Origin: Mycetocola miduiensis
GTDB lineage: Bacteria > Actinomycetota > Actinomycetes > Actinomycetales > Microbacteriaceae
Direction: 5' to 3'
Assembly: GCF_900115155.1 (NCBI RefSeq)
Contig: NZ_FOVM01000001.1
Coordinates: forward strand, 434,001 to 498,000
DNA length: 64,000 bases
The notes under the pieces: model-generated
Database searches by the model: none
What the model saw: the letters and a program-made list of their open reading frames with translations, nothing else
Told to the model about the DNA's origin: nothing
Part shown: piece after piece, positions 1-8,166 of the stretch
Numbering within the stretch: position 1 is the stretch's first letter
Layout: every line of letters starts with the position of its first letter
Program-made: the position numbers and the translations under genes

Positions 1-345
1 GCCGGCGACGAGCGCAACGCCGACAATCGTGAGTGCGATCAGGTAGGGGTTTCGCCAGGGCGACGCAGGGGCAGCCGGATGCTCGGATTCCTCGGAGGGA
101 TGCTCGCCAGCGGTTGCGTCGACCGGCCCGAACATGTCGTCCGCCCAGGCAGTTGGCGACGGCTCAGCGGCGGCTCGCCCCTCGACCGGCGGGACGCGTC
201 GCACGATCGGTTGAGGCACGGGGGTGATCGGTTCGGGGACGGGACGGACGCGCGAATCAGCGTCGGCAGCAGGGTCCTGCGAGGCCGGGTCGAAGCCGCG
301 CTGAAATTCCGGGCTGTAGCGGGGATCGAAACCTGCGCGGTCCAT
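1..345 (-). CDS. Hypothetical membrane protein, C-terminus outside the window
   Basis: The gene starts at position 345 and reads leftward off the window edge, so only the first 115 residues are visible. A clear AAGGAG ribosome-binding site lies six bases before the ATG. Residues 1-100 are polar and rich in proline, alanine and acidic residues (for example PVPEPITPVPQPIV), which looks disordered. A hydrophobic segment then begins at about residue 101 (YLIALTIVGVALVAG) and is cut by the edge. The likely topology is a long cytoplasmic N-terminus followed by a membrane anchor, as in many small actinobacterial membrane proteins. I recognise no family and assign no function. It lies in the same orientation as, and downstream of, pheA. 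Confidence 0.7.
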   Translation of the reverse strand, partial: MDRAGFDPRYSPEFQRGFDPASQDPAADADSRVRPVPEPITPVPQPIVRRVPPVEGRAAAEPSPTAWADDMFGPVDATAGEHPSEESEHPAAPASPWRNPYLIALTIVGVALVAG

Positions 346-409
346 CCGATGCTCCTTCGACGATACGGATGTCTGGAGCCTAGCGAACCGCGGCAGTCGC
401 GGCGAGTGG

Positions 410-1360
410 TCAGGCCTCGGGTTCGCCGGTGATCAGCCCACGCAGCCAGTCGCGCGCTTCGACGAACACGTCGTCGGAGTACTTCGGGTCGAAGGTGATC
501 GACGCCTTGTCCGCCCGGGGGTAGGACCCGAGGAACATCACTCCTGGACTGAACCGGCGCACACCGAGCAGCGCATCGGCGACCCGTTCGTCGCGGATGT
601 GGCCGTCAGCGTCGATGATGAAGCGATACCGGCCGAGCTCGTCACCGATCGGACGCGACTCGATGAGGCTCATGTTCACGCCGCGGGTCGAGAACTGTTC
701 GAGCAACTCGAGCAGGGCGCCGGCACGGTCGACCGGGAGTTCGGCGATCAGGCTGGTCTTGTCCGCACCCGTCGGCTCCGGCAGAGCCGTCGTCTTGCTG
801 ACCAGGAGGAACCGCGTGACGGCATTGGGATTGTCACCGATGTTTTCCGCTAGGACGTCGACGTCGTAGTGGGCGACGATCCCGGGCGGTGCGATCGCGG
901 CATCCGCGAGGTTATTCTCGAAAAGAGCGGATGCTGCGGCCACGTTGCTCGTCGCTGGGATGTGCCCGTGCTCCGGCAGTGTGGCGTCCATCCAGTTGTG
1001 GCACTGCGCATACGCGACCGGGTGTGCGTTGACGACCTTGACATCGGCGAGGGTGGTCCCGCGGCGCGCGACGAGGACGAAGTTCACCGGCACGAGGTAT
1101 TCGCCGACGATCCGGAGGCCCGGCATGGTGGCGAGGGCGTCCTGGGCGACTGAGACTCCGCCCTCGATCGAGTTCTCAATTGCGATAACCGCGGCGTCGC
1201 TGCGACCCTCGATCACATCGTCGAGGGCTTCACCCACGTTGTTCACCGACCGCCAGTTCTGACCGACCGCCTCAGGAACCTGGGCGAGTGCCGCCTCGGT
1301 GAAGGTGCCGCGAGGCCCCAGGTAACTGTAGGTACGGAGCGAGGGGCGGGAGTCGGCCAT
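410..1360 (-). CDS. pheA: Prephenate dehydratase
   Basis: Converts prephenate to phenylpyruvate in phenylalanine biosynthesis; soluble and cytoplasmic. The protein opens with the family signature YLGPRGTFTEAAL near residue 13. The catalytic TRF motif (NAVTRFLLVSK) lies near residue 180 at the end of the dehydratase domain. A C-terminal ACT domain (about residues 200-285) carries the ESRP motif that binds phenylalanine for feedback inhibition. It is a monofunctional enzyme of about 316 residues, the usual actinobacterial form, without chorismate mutase. I prefer the ATG at 1360 over an in-frame GTG at 1381 because TAGGCT lies seven bases before it, fitting a leaderless transcript, and neither start has a Shine-Dalgarno site. 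Confidence 0.95.
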   Translation of the reverse strand: MADSRPSLRTYSYLGPRGTFTEAALAQVPEAVGQNWRSVNNVGEALDDVIEGRSDAAVIAIENSIEGGVSVAQDALATMPGLRIVGEYLVPVNFVLVARRGTTLADVKVVNAHPVAYAQCHNWMDATLPEHGHIPATSNVAAASALFENNLADAAIAPPGIVAHYDVDVLAENIGDNPNAVTRFLLVSKTTALPEPTGADKTSLIAELPVDRAGALLELLEQFSTRGVNMSLIESRPIGDELGRYRFIIDADGHIRDERVADALLGVRRFSPGVMFLGSYPRADKASITFDPKYSDDVFVEARDWLRGLITGEPEA

Positions 1361-1367
1361 GGGATTG

Positions 1368-1373
1368 AGCCTA
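1368..1373 (-). promoter_or_regulatory. Putative -10 element of pheA (leaderless)
   Basis: TAGGCT on the minus strand ends seven bases before the preferred pheA ATG. The same hexamer at the same distance precedes several other genes here. Confidence 0.45.
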
Positions 1374-1499
1374 GTCGTCACGCCCGAAAGGGGAGTGTAG
1401 TCGCGGCCTCGCTGCCGATAGAGTTAGCGGAGTGTACCCGCCAAAAGGCTTAATGGTGGGAGCGACATTCGGGCGTCGTTGGACTGAGGGTGGAACTCG

Positions 1500-2861
1500 G
1501 TGGGTTTGTGGGGGCTAACGAGGGGAACGGTTTCGCACCGTATCGCCCCGGTTCTGCATGCCTTCGGGGGCGCGGCCACTGTGCTCGCTGTCGGGGTTGC
1601 CCTCCTCGGGGCGCTGCCTGAACTTCAGATTTCCGACGACACGCCGTCGCTCATTGTCGCCACAGAAGACGTGCCGTCGACCGGCACGGAGTTCGCTGTG
1701 CAATTCGCCGGTCGCGTGTCTGCCGCTGCAGAGACCCTTGCCACCCTCCCGGCAGCCCAGGTTGCCGCACTATGGAGGGAGCTTCCCCTGAGTTTCGTGA
1801 GCGATCTGATCAAGCAACGACCGGATGTCGTCGGCAACCTCGAAGGGGCACGGTACGCCGACCGCGACCGCGCCAACATCAGCCAGCTGGCCACGGCGCG
1901 GCAGAACGCTCTCTCCGCCGAGCAACTGGCACTCTCCCAGCTTCGCTCAGCAGCCTCGCCGGAGTCGTCCGCGCTGACAGTGGCCGAGGCATCCGCTCGG
2001 GTCCAGGCGATCGACGTGCTGCTCGGGCTCTTAGGCGAGACCCCATCACACGACGCACGCCGCTACCTGCTCAGCCTCGACTCCTCGGTCGACGGCCCTC
2101 CCCTTGCCGCGATCTCAGTCGGGAACCTCGACTCGGCGCTCTTCACTACCTACTTCGTTCCCGGGATGAACAGCAGCGTGCTCGAGGCCGAAGACTACCT
2201 ACGCGGCGTGACGCGCATCCAGCAGGCCTCCGATGCGAGCGCCGCGGTGTTGTGGCTCGGTTACGAAAGCCCCGGCCCCGTCGAAACAGTGTCGACGGCG
2301 CGGGCGGAGGCGGGGGCTGTTCTGCTCGGTGCCGCACTTGACGGCTACAACGCCTACCGCGACGCCTTCAGCGTACAGTCCGAGTTGACCGTCGTCGCTC
2401 ACTCTTACGGCTCGACAACGGCAGCGATCGCACTCGCCGGCGGCGACCACGCGGTGGATGCGTTCGTGATGATCGGGTCTGCCGGCGTTCCCTCTCACAT
2501 CCGCGTCAGCGACCTCCATGTTCCCGCTGGACGCGTCTATGCCTCCGAAGCAACGGCTGACGGCTTGGCGGCGAAGGGCCAGTTCTGGTCCGGACGCACC
2601 AACCCGGCCTCAGCGGAATGGGGTGCCCAGCTCTTCAGCAGCAACGGAGCCACCCTCGCCGACGGCACCATCCTCGCCGCAGTCCGCGCCCACGACGCCG
2701 TCGGCGCCAATGACGAAGCCGACCATGAGAAATACCTGGGCGATGGAACGCAAAGCCTTTACGGCATCCGCAAAATCGTCACCGGCCAGTCATACGATAT
2801 CGCCCCAGCCGCACCAGCGCCGTCGCCGGACTCTACTATCCTCGCCTCGGCCGCGAAGTAA
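1500..2861 (+). CDS. DUF1023-type alpha/beta hydrolase, membrane-anchored
   Basis: Belongs to the actinobacterial DUF1023 (Abhydrolase_8) family, serine hydrolases of unknown substrate. A hydrophobic segment at about residues 22-42 would export or anchor the protein. A long helical stretch with many alanines and glutamines follows (about 60-180), then the hydrolase domain. Family landmarks are FVPGMNSSV near residue 220 and the nucleophile elbow AHSYGS with the catalytic serine at about residue 302. A late histidine (RAHDAVGAND) may complete the triad. The start used is a GTG with only a weak upstream GGTGG, so the true start is uncertain. It is divergent from pheA and precedes pgm on the same strand. 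Confidence 0.75.
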   Translation: MGLWGLTRGTVSHRIAPVLHAFGGAATVLAVGVALLGALPELQISDDTPSLIVATEDVPSTGTEFAVQFAGRVSAAAETLATLPAAQVAALWRELPLSFVSDLIKQRPDVVGNLEGARYADRDRANISQLATARQNALSAEQLALSQLRSAASPESSALTVAEASARVQAIDVLLGLLGETPSHDARRYLLSLDSSVDGPPLAAISVGNLDSALFTTYFVPGMNSSVLEAEDYLRGVTRIQQASDASAAVLWLGYESPGPVETVSTARAEAGAVLLGAALDGYNAYRDAFSVQSELTVVAHSYGSTTAAIALAGGDHAVDAFVMIGSAGVPSHIRVSDLHVPAGRVYASEATADGLAAKGQFWSGRTNPASAEWGAQLFSSNGATLADGTILAAVRAHDAVGANDEADHEKYLGDGTQSLYGIRKIVTGQSYDIAPAAPAPSPDSTILASAAK

Positions 2862-2890
2862 ATCCCCGACCGATCACGGTGGCCGGATGC

Positions 2891-2896
2891 CACAAT
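2891..2896 (+). promoter_or_regulatory. Putative -10 element of pgm (leaderless)
   Basis: CACAAT followed by the six bases GGGTGC and then ATG. The phosphatase gene at 13215 has nearly the same arrangement (CAGAAT, GGGTGC, ATG). Confidence 0.4.
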
Positions 2897-2902
2897 GGGT
2901 GC

Positions 2903-4522
2903 ATGACCGACCGTGCAGGAACACCAGCAGCTGAGTCCGACCTCGTCGACATCCCCGCTCTTCTCACCGCGTACTTCGAGTTGAAGCCCGATGTGTCGAT
3001 CCCCGAGCAACGGGTGGTGTTCGGTACGTCCGGACACCGCGGCTCGTCGCTCAACACCTCCTTCAATGAGCACCACATCGCCGCCACGACTCAGGCGATC
3101 GTCGAATACCGCGCCGACCAGGGCATCACCGGGCCGCTCTTCATCGGCTCAGACAGCCACGCGCTGAGCCATCCCGCCCAGACCACCGCCCTGAAGGTGC
3201 TCGTCGGCAACGACGTGCGCGTGCTCGTCGACGAGTTCGACGACTACGTGCCAACGCCTGCGCTGAGCCACGCGATCCTCAGCTGGAACAACTCCGGTGT
3301 TGAGGAGCAGGCCGACGGCATCGTCGTCACGCCGAGCCACAACCCTCCTGGTGACGGCGGGTTCAAATACAACCCGCCGCATGGCGGACCGGCAGACAGC
3401 GACGCGACGAGCTGGATCGCCAACCGTGCCAACGAGATCATCGAAGCCGGCCTGATCGACGTCAACATGTTCGAGCCGAGCGCCGTCGAGACCTACGACT
3501 TCCGCAGCAAGTATGTGGAAGACCTCGGCAACATCATCGACATGGACGCCATCCGCGACTCCGGCATCCGGATCGGCGCCGACCCGCTCGGTGGGGCGAG
3601 TGTGAGCTACTGGCAGGCGATCGCCGACCGTTACGACCTCAACCTCACCGTCGTGAACCCGCACGTCGACCCGACCTGGCGTTTCATGACGCTCGACTGG
3701 GACGGCAAGATCCGGATGGACCCGTCGTCACCTTGGGCCATGGCATCCGTTCTTGCCCACCGGAACGACTACGACATCCTCACCGGCAACGACGCGGATG
3801 CCGACCGGCACGGCATCGTCACGCCAGACGGCGGCCTGATGAACCCCAACCACTTCCTCGCCGTCTCGATCGACTACCTGTACCGCAACCGGTCAGGGTG
3901 GGGTCAGGATGCCGCAATCGGCAAAACCCTCGTCTCCAGTTCGATTATCGACCGGGTGGCCGAGTCCCTCCGGCGACGACTCGAAGAGGTCCCTGTCGGT
4001 TTCAAGTGGTTCGTGCCCGGGCTCATCGACGGCTCCGTCGCGTTCGGTGGCGAGGAAAGCGCGGGGGCGAGCTTCCTTCGCAAGGATGGAACTGTGTGGA
4101 CCACCGACAAGGACGGCATCCTGCTCTGCCTTCTAGCCGCGGAGATTCGCGCGGTCACCGGCAAGACGCCATCGCAGCTGTACCGCGAGCTGACCGAAAA
4201 ATTCGGCGACCCGGTCTACGAACGCGTTGACGCCGCGGCGACCCCGGCGCAGAAGTCGGCGCTCGGAAAGCTCGACGGCGAGGCGATTTCAGCTACCGAG
4301 CTGGCCGGCGACCCGATCGTCGCCAAGCTCAGCAAGGCACCGGGCAACGGAGCAGCCATCGGCGGCGTGAAGGTCGTCACCGAGAACGCCTGGTTCGCGG
4401 CGCGGCCGAGCGGCACCGAAGACGTCTACAAAATCTACGCCGAGTCGTTCAAAGGACCCGAGCATCTCAAGCAGGTCCAGGCCGAAGCGAAGCGCATCGT
4501 GGACGCCGCACTGGGCGGTTAA
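2903..4522 (+). CDS. pgm: Alpha-D-glucose phosphate-specific phosphoglucomutase
   Basis: Interconverts glucose 1-phosphate and glucose 6-phosphate, linking glycogen, trehalose and cell-wall sugar nucleotides with glycolysis. The phosphoserine loop VVTPSHNPPGDGG is intact, with the phosphorylated serine at residue 145. The metal-binding loop NDADADRHG and the substrate loop GGEESAGASF are also present, and the C-terminus carries RPSGTED, the phosphate-binding loop. Length (539 residues) matches the roughly 546-residue E. coli type Pgm. I chose ATG 2903 over an in-frame GTG at 2879 because of the CACAAT hexamer six bases upstream and because family homology begins soon after. It ends just before a transporter relic and a hairpin terminator. 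Confidence 0.96.
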   Translation: MTDRAGTPAAESDLVDIPALLTAYFELKPDVSIPEQRVVFGTSGHRGSSLNTSFNEHHIAATTQAIVEYRADQGITGPLFIGSDSHALSHPAQTTALKVLVGNDVRVLVDEFDDYVPTPALSHAILSWNNSGVEEQADGIVVTPSHNPPGDGGFKYNPPHGGPADSDATSWIANRANEIIEAGLIDVNMFEPSAVETYDFRSKYVEDLGNIIDMDAIRDSGIRIGADPLGGASVSYWQAIADRYDLNLTVVNPHVDPTWRFMTLDWDGKIRMDPSSPWAMASVLAHRNDYDILTGNDADADRHGIVTPDGGLMNPNHFLAVSIDYLYRNRSGWGQDAAIGKTLVSSSIIDRVAESLRRRLEEVPVGFKWFVPGLIDGSVAFGGEESAGASFLRKDGTVWTTDKDGILLCLLAAEIRAVTGKTPSQLYRELTEKFGDPVYERVDAAATPAQKSALGKLDGEAISATELAGDPIVAKLSKAPGNGAAIGGVKVVTENAWFAARPSGTEDVYKIYAESFKGPEHLKQVQAEAKRIVDAALGG

Positions 4523-4632
4523 TCCTGCTCGGTGCCGGCCTGGGTCTCACCTACGGCGCGCAGGCGGCCTTGTACGCGGAGTCGTTCCCGGCATCGGTGC
4601 GCTTCGGGCCGCTGGAAGACCGGCGACGCTGA
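4522..4632 (+). pseudogene. Relic of an MFS metabolite:H+ symporter (MHS family), C-terminal part
   Basis: Directly after the pgm stop a 36-codon open frame reads ILLGAGLGLTYGAQAALYAE and then SFPASVRF before unrelated sequence and a TGA. The pattern of a glycine-rich helix, then YGxQAA, a short helix and an acidic residue followed by SFP and VRF is the loop typical of the second half of MHS-type symporters (shikimate/proline/alpha-ketoglutarate class). Codon usage matches the rest of the genome, so it was coding recently. No start codon, ribosome-binding site or flanking helices remain. It reads as the remnant of a deleted transporter gene; a chance resemblance is possible because the fragment is short. 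Confidence 0.5.
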
Positions 4633-4673
4633 GACGACACAGCCGGTTTCAGCACGCTGAACCTGACCCGGAT

Positions 4674-4703
4674 GGGGTCCGCCGGGAGGCGGGCCCCCTT
4701 CTT
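4674..4703 (+). terminator. Hairpin terminator between convergent pgm and SGNH gene
   Basis: GGGGTCCGCC (4674-4683), loop GGGA, GGCGGGCCCC (4688-4697), then CTTCTT. The stem is ten pairs with one G-T wobble. It lies between convergent genes and could serve both strands. Confidence 0.6.
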
Positions 4704-4742
4704 GCTGAACCCGGGCAGCGAGAACCGCACTCGGTTCGGAGC

Positions 4743-5420
4743 TCACAGGCCGAGCTTCGCGAGCTCCTCGCCCATGCGTTCGGCGATTTCGGCGTGCCCG
4801 GTGTCGTTCGGGTGGATCCCATCTGGCGCGATCCACTCAGGGTGGCCTTCGAGCCAGCGTGATGCACCGGGGATGTAGTCGGCGCCGACGTCGGCCGCGG
4901 CATCCCGCACCCAGCCGATGATCGTGTCGACGGATGCCGGTCGCCTTTCGGTGTGCCAGAACGGCTCAACGACGATGAGGCGGGCGTCTGGAAGCTCATT
5001 GGCGAACGTGCTCAGGTCATCTCGAATCGCCGACTCGACCTTCGCGGCCTCCTCCGGCGGGGCGAAGTTGTCATTGAGCCCCATGGTGACGACAACGATG
5101 TCGGGGTCCTCGGCGACGATGAGCTCCACCAGGTCGTCGCGGAGGAGGTCGCGGTTGACCACAAAGCCGAGACCGTCCACGCTCGGGTTGATTTCAGCCC
5201 AGCCCCTGTCTTCGCTGAGTTGCGTCGACCAGCGAAGTTCCGGGTCGCTGACGCCGGTCCCCCGCGTGTAGGAGTCGCCGTAGAAGGCAGCGACCGTCTG
5301 CCCAGGCGGATGTGACGCACCGAGCCCGTCACCGGGCCCTGCCGGAGTGCAGGCGGTCAGCGTGGTCGCCGCCAGGGCCAGCCCGACCGCCGTCAGGATG
5401 CGCGCCGCCCGGGATTTCAT
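4743..5420 (-). CDS. SGNH/GDSL-family hydrolase lipoprotein
   Basis: A secreted esterase-like protein tethered to the membrane. The N-terminus is a lipoprotein signal peptide with lipobox LTAC, the lipidated cysteine being residue 24. Block I is FYGDSYTRG with nucleophile serine 50. The block III motif is GLNDN, and block V is DGIHPND with aspartate 200 and histidine 203, completing the catalytic set. At 225 residues it is a compact single-domain SGNH hydrolase. The substrate cannot be told from sequence; ester-linked acyl or acetyl groups on carbohydrate or lipid are typical. The next gene upstream, on the same strand, is another lipoprotein about 40 bases away, so the two may be co-transcribed. 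Confidence 0.88.
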   Translation of the reverse strand: MKSRAARILTAVGLALAATTLTACTPAGPGDGLGASHPPGQTVAAFYGDSYTRGTGVSDPELRWSTQLSEDRGWAEINPSVDGLGFVVNRDLLRDDLVELIVAEDPDIVVVTMGLNDNFAPPEEAAKVESAIRDDLSTFANELPDARLIVVEPFWHTERRPASVDTIIGWVRDAAADVGADYIPGASRWLEGHPEWIAPDGIHPNDTGHAEIAERMGEELAKLGL

Positions 5421-5459
5421 CTCTTCGCTCCTGGTCCGTTCGGGATGGGCGCCGCACCG

Positions 5460-6395
5460 TTAGGCGGGGATGCTCCAGAACCACGCGGTGCCGCCGGGGT
5501 GCTCGACGGTGAGGGCGTTGTCGAGGTCGCGGTAGTCGCCGTCGAGGTTGTGGCTCGCGAAGGCGATCTTCGTTTCGCCGTCGACGACCTCCACACTCGA
5601 CACGAGCATCACATGGTCGGGGATGTCGTTGAGGTTCCAGTCGAAGATGCCGATGTCTCCGACCTTCACCTGGTCGCGCTGGTCGAGGCTGAGCTTCGTC
5701 AGGCCGAGGCTCGCGTCGCTGGCCAACCAGCTGTCCATCGCCGGGACGTACCCCCAGGCCGGGCTCCAGTCCGCCAGCGTCGCCGCGGCGTTCTTATTGA
5801 ACCAGGTCTCGTTCTGGGTCCAGCCGCGCTGGATCAGGGTCTGACTGACGAAGTTGGCGCAGTCGCCGCCGACCGGGTTGAGGTCGCCCCACTCGTCCGA
5901 GTTGTAGTCGTTCCAGTGCTTCAGCGCGTACTGCATCTGCGCGTCGACGCCGGTGACCACCGAATACGCGTGGGTCAGCGGGGATGCCTGTTCGATGACC
6001 TCGTCGCCGCTGGAGACGACGATGGCGGCATCCGCCGGCTGGAAGTGCAGGGCGGCAGGCGCGACCGCAGTGACCGAGCCGTCGTCCGTGACGGTCACAT
6101 CGGTGGCGGGGACGCCCCCGACCGTGACGCCAGTGACACCATCGAGCCCGGTGCCGGTGAGAGTGAGGGTGGTTCCGCCGGTGACGGATCCGCTCACCGG
6201 CGAGACGGCGGTCACGGCAATTTCCTCGGCGGCGGTGGGAGTGCTGGTGCTGCCGGCCTGCGGTCGCGATTCCGGCGACTGGGCGGGGGTCGAGCATCCG
6301 GCCCACAGCAGCGCCGAGCTGGCCACGATGACCACAGCCGCGATGCGGCGGGTCCTGACCCTGGGGCGTTGCGGTCTGCGGGTACTACTCGGCAC
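5460..6395 (-). CDS. Lipoprotein with IPT/TIG domain and Amidase_6 domain
   Basis: A secreted putative amidase. The GTG start at 6395 is preceded by AAGAGGA; the frame stays open further upstream, but this start gives a twin-arginine-rich N-terminus, a hydrophobic stretch and lipobox LWAGC with cysteine 34. A low-complexity Ser/Thr/Pro linker follows. Residues 60-135 form an immunoglobulin-like IPT/TIG domain (VSPVSGSVTGGTTLTLTGTG). The C-terminal half is an Amidase_6 domain, papain-like, with GGDCANFVSQTL (cysteine 179) and DHVMLVSS (histidine near 260). Surface peptide or amide hydrolysis is inferred from the family. It is divergent from the beta-glucosidase gene, and its leader contains a GGGGTTTTACCCC hairpin just before the ribosome-binding site. 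Confidence 0.8.
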   Translation of the reverse strand: MPSSTRRPQRPRVRTRRIAAVVIVASSALLWAGCSTPAQSPESRPQAGSTSTPTAAEEIAVTAVSPVSGSVTGGTTLTLTGTGLDGVTGVTVGGVPATDVTVTDDGSVTAVAPAALHFQPADAAIVVSSGDEVIEQASPLTHAYSVVTGVDAQMQYALKHWNDYNSDEWGDLNPVGGDCANFVSQTLIQRGWTQNETWFNKNAAATLADWSPAWGYVPAMDSWLASDASLGLTKLSLDQRDQVKVGDIGIFDWNLNDIPDHVMLVSSVEVVDGETKIAFASHNLDGDYRDLDNALTVEHPGGTAWFWSIPA

Positions 6396-6468
6396 GGCAC
6401 ATCCTCTTGAGAACAGGGGTAAAACCCCATGGTAGGCGACGGATGTGAACTGTTCCTGATGACTCGCT

Positions 6469-6497
6469 TGACAATGATCCGCTGCGGACCATAGCGT
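6469..6497 (+). promoter_or_regulatory. Promoter of the beta-glucosidase gene
   Basis: TTGACA (6469-6474), a 17-base spacer, then TAGCGT (6492-6497). The -35 is perfect sigma-70/SigA consensus and the -10 fits the TANNNT form of actinobacteria. Confidence 0.6.
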
Positions 6498-6512
6498 GTG
6501 CCCGGATTCCTG

Positions 6513-6530
6513 AGAGCGTTTACCGGCTCT
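6513..6530 (+). promoter_or_regulatory. Candidate repressor operator of the beta-glucosidase gene
   Basis: Inverted repeat AGAGC-N8-GCTCT lies just downstream of the predicted transcription start and upstream of the ribosome-binding site. A LacI-type sugar repressor bound here would block elongation. No LacI gene is adjacent. Confidence 0.35.
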
Positions 6531-6563
6531 TGAAAACGTTCTGTGAAGGAGCAGTGAGAGCTG

Positions 6564-7958
6564 ATGGCGCACAATTTCCCGTCGACATTTATCTGGGGGT
6601 CGGCGACCGCTGCCGCACAGATCGAGGGTGCAGGGCACGAGGACGGCAAAGAGGACTCGATCTGGGATGCCTTCGCGCGCGTGCCGGGGGCAGTCGCGAA
6701 CGGCGACGACCTCGAGGTTGCCGTCGACCACTACCATCGCTACGCCTCAGACGTCGCGATCATGAAGAGGCTCGGCCTCGATTCGTACCGTTTTTCGACG
6801 AGCTGGGCACGGGTTATCCCCGGCGACAGGGAACCGAACCCTGCCGGACTCGACTTCTACTCCCGCCTTGTCGACGAGCTTCTCGGAGCAGGCATCCTGC
6901 CCTGGTTGACCCTGTACCACTGGGACCTTCCGCAGGCCCTCGAAGAACGGGGCGGTTGGGCGAACCGCGACACTGCGATGCGCTTCGCCGACTACGCCGA
7001 AACGGTGTACGGCGCCCTCGGAGACCGGGTGAAGAACTGGACGACGTTCAATGAACCGTTCTGCTCGTCGCTGCTCGGCTATGCCGCCGGTGTGCACGCA
7101 CCAGGCCGGCAGGATCCGGCCGCCGCTGTGGCCGCCATCCACCACCAGCACCTCGGCCACGGTCTTGCCGTGAACCGACTGCGGGACCTCGGCGCCGAGC
7201 AGATCGGCATCACGCTGAACCTCTCCAACGCCATCCCGCTCGACGCGAACGACCCGGTCGATGTCGAGGCCGCCCGCCGGTTCGACGTGCTGCAGAACCG
7301 GGTCTTCCTCGACCCGATCGTCACGGGCACCTACCCTGAGGACGCACTCACCGACCTCGAACAGTTCGGACTGAGCGAACTCATTCAGCCCGGCGACATG
7401 GAGATCATCGGCACGAAGATCGACTTCCTCGGCGTCAACCACTACCACGACGACCAGGTCTCCGGGCATCCGGACGACTCGGGAACCGACGGTCACTCAG
7501 GGGCCACTGAGCGGGAGATCGCATCCTGCTGGATCGGATCCGAATACATCACCTTCCCGAGCCGGGGGTTGCCCCGCACCGCCATGGACTGGGAGGTGAA
7601 CCCATCCGGCCTGCACGAACTGCTCGTGCGGCTGGGCCGCGAATACCCCACCATTCCACCGCTGTTCGTCACCGAGAACGGCTCCGCCTATGACGATGTC
7701 GTCTCGGAGGACGGCCAGGTTCACGACACGGAGCGAACGAAATACCTCGTCGACCACGTGCAGGCGGTGTCGGATGCTCTTGCTGACGGCGCTGACGTCC
7801 GCGGGTACTTCGTGTGGTCGTTGCTCGACAATTTCGAGTGGTCGTGGGGCTACGACAAGCGTTTCGGCATCGTCCGGGTCGACTACGACACGCAGGAACG
7901 CACGATCAAGGATTCGGGTCTCACGTACACGGGGATCATCGCCGACGCGAAGGCATAG
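6564..7958 (+). CDS. Glycoside hydrolase family 1 beta-glucosidase
   Basis: Hydrolyses terminal beta-linked glucose (or galactose) from oligosaccharides with retention of configuration. GH1 landmarks are all present: FIWGSATAAAQIEGA at the N-terminus, TTFNEP with acid/base glutamate 164, and VTENGS with nucleophile glutamate 371. The C-terminal FVWSLLDNFEWSWGY supplies the aglycone-side tryptophans. Length 464 is normal, and there is no signal peptide, so it acts on imported cello-oligosaccharides or glycosides in the cytoplasm. The start has GAAGGAG upstream, with a consensus promoter and a palindromic candidate operator further up. It is followed by a strong hairpin terminator, so it forms a single-gene transcription unit. 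Confidence 0.95.
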   Translation: MAHNFPSTFIWGSATAAAQIEGAGHEDGKEDSIWDAFARVPGAVANGDDLEVAVDHYHRYASDVAIMKRLGLDSYRFSTSWARVIPGDREPNPAGLDFYSRLVDELLGAGILPWLTLYHWDLPQALEERGGWANRDTAMRFADYAETVYGALGDRVKNWTTFNEPFCSSLLGYAAGVHAPGRQDPAAAVAAIHHQHLGHGLAVNRLRDLGAEQIGITLNLSNAIPLDANDPVDVEAARRFDVLQNRVFLDPIVTGTYPEDALTDLEQFGLSELIQPGDMEIIGTKIDFLGVNHYHDDQVSGHPDDSGTDGHSGATEREIASCWIGSEYITFPSRGLPRTAMDWEVNPSGLHELLVRLGREYPTIPPLFVTENGSAYDDVVSEDGQVHDTERTKYLVDHVQAVSDALADGADVRGYFVWSLLDNFEWSWGYDKRFGIVRVDYDTQERTIKDSGLTYTGIIADAKA

Positions 7959-7974
7959 CCCGCGAGTTGCCGGG

Positions 7975-8009
7975 TTTGCGGGGGTGCGCACGCCCTGGCA
8001 CCCCGCAAA
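7975..8009 (+). terminator. Terminator after the beta-glucosidase gene
   Basis: TTTGCGGGGGTGC (7975-7987) pairs with GCACCCCGCAAA (7998-8009) apart from one bulged G, with a ten-base loop. It begins 17 bases after the stop codon. Confidence 0.65.
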
Positions 8010-8166
8010 GTTGACGAATCGCGTGGTCGCAAGCTGCCGACGGGAGGACAATAGAGGAATACCCGGAGGCTCCGCGCGCTTGAATGGAGTGGACGCCGAC
8101 GGGCGCCGGTGCGAGCAAGAAGGCGTCGTGCCCCTTCGTACCCCGAGACAGAATCGTGAGTTGTGC

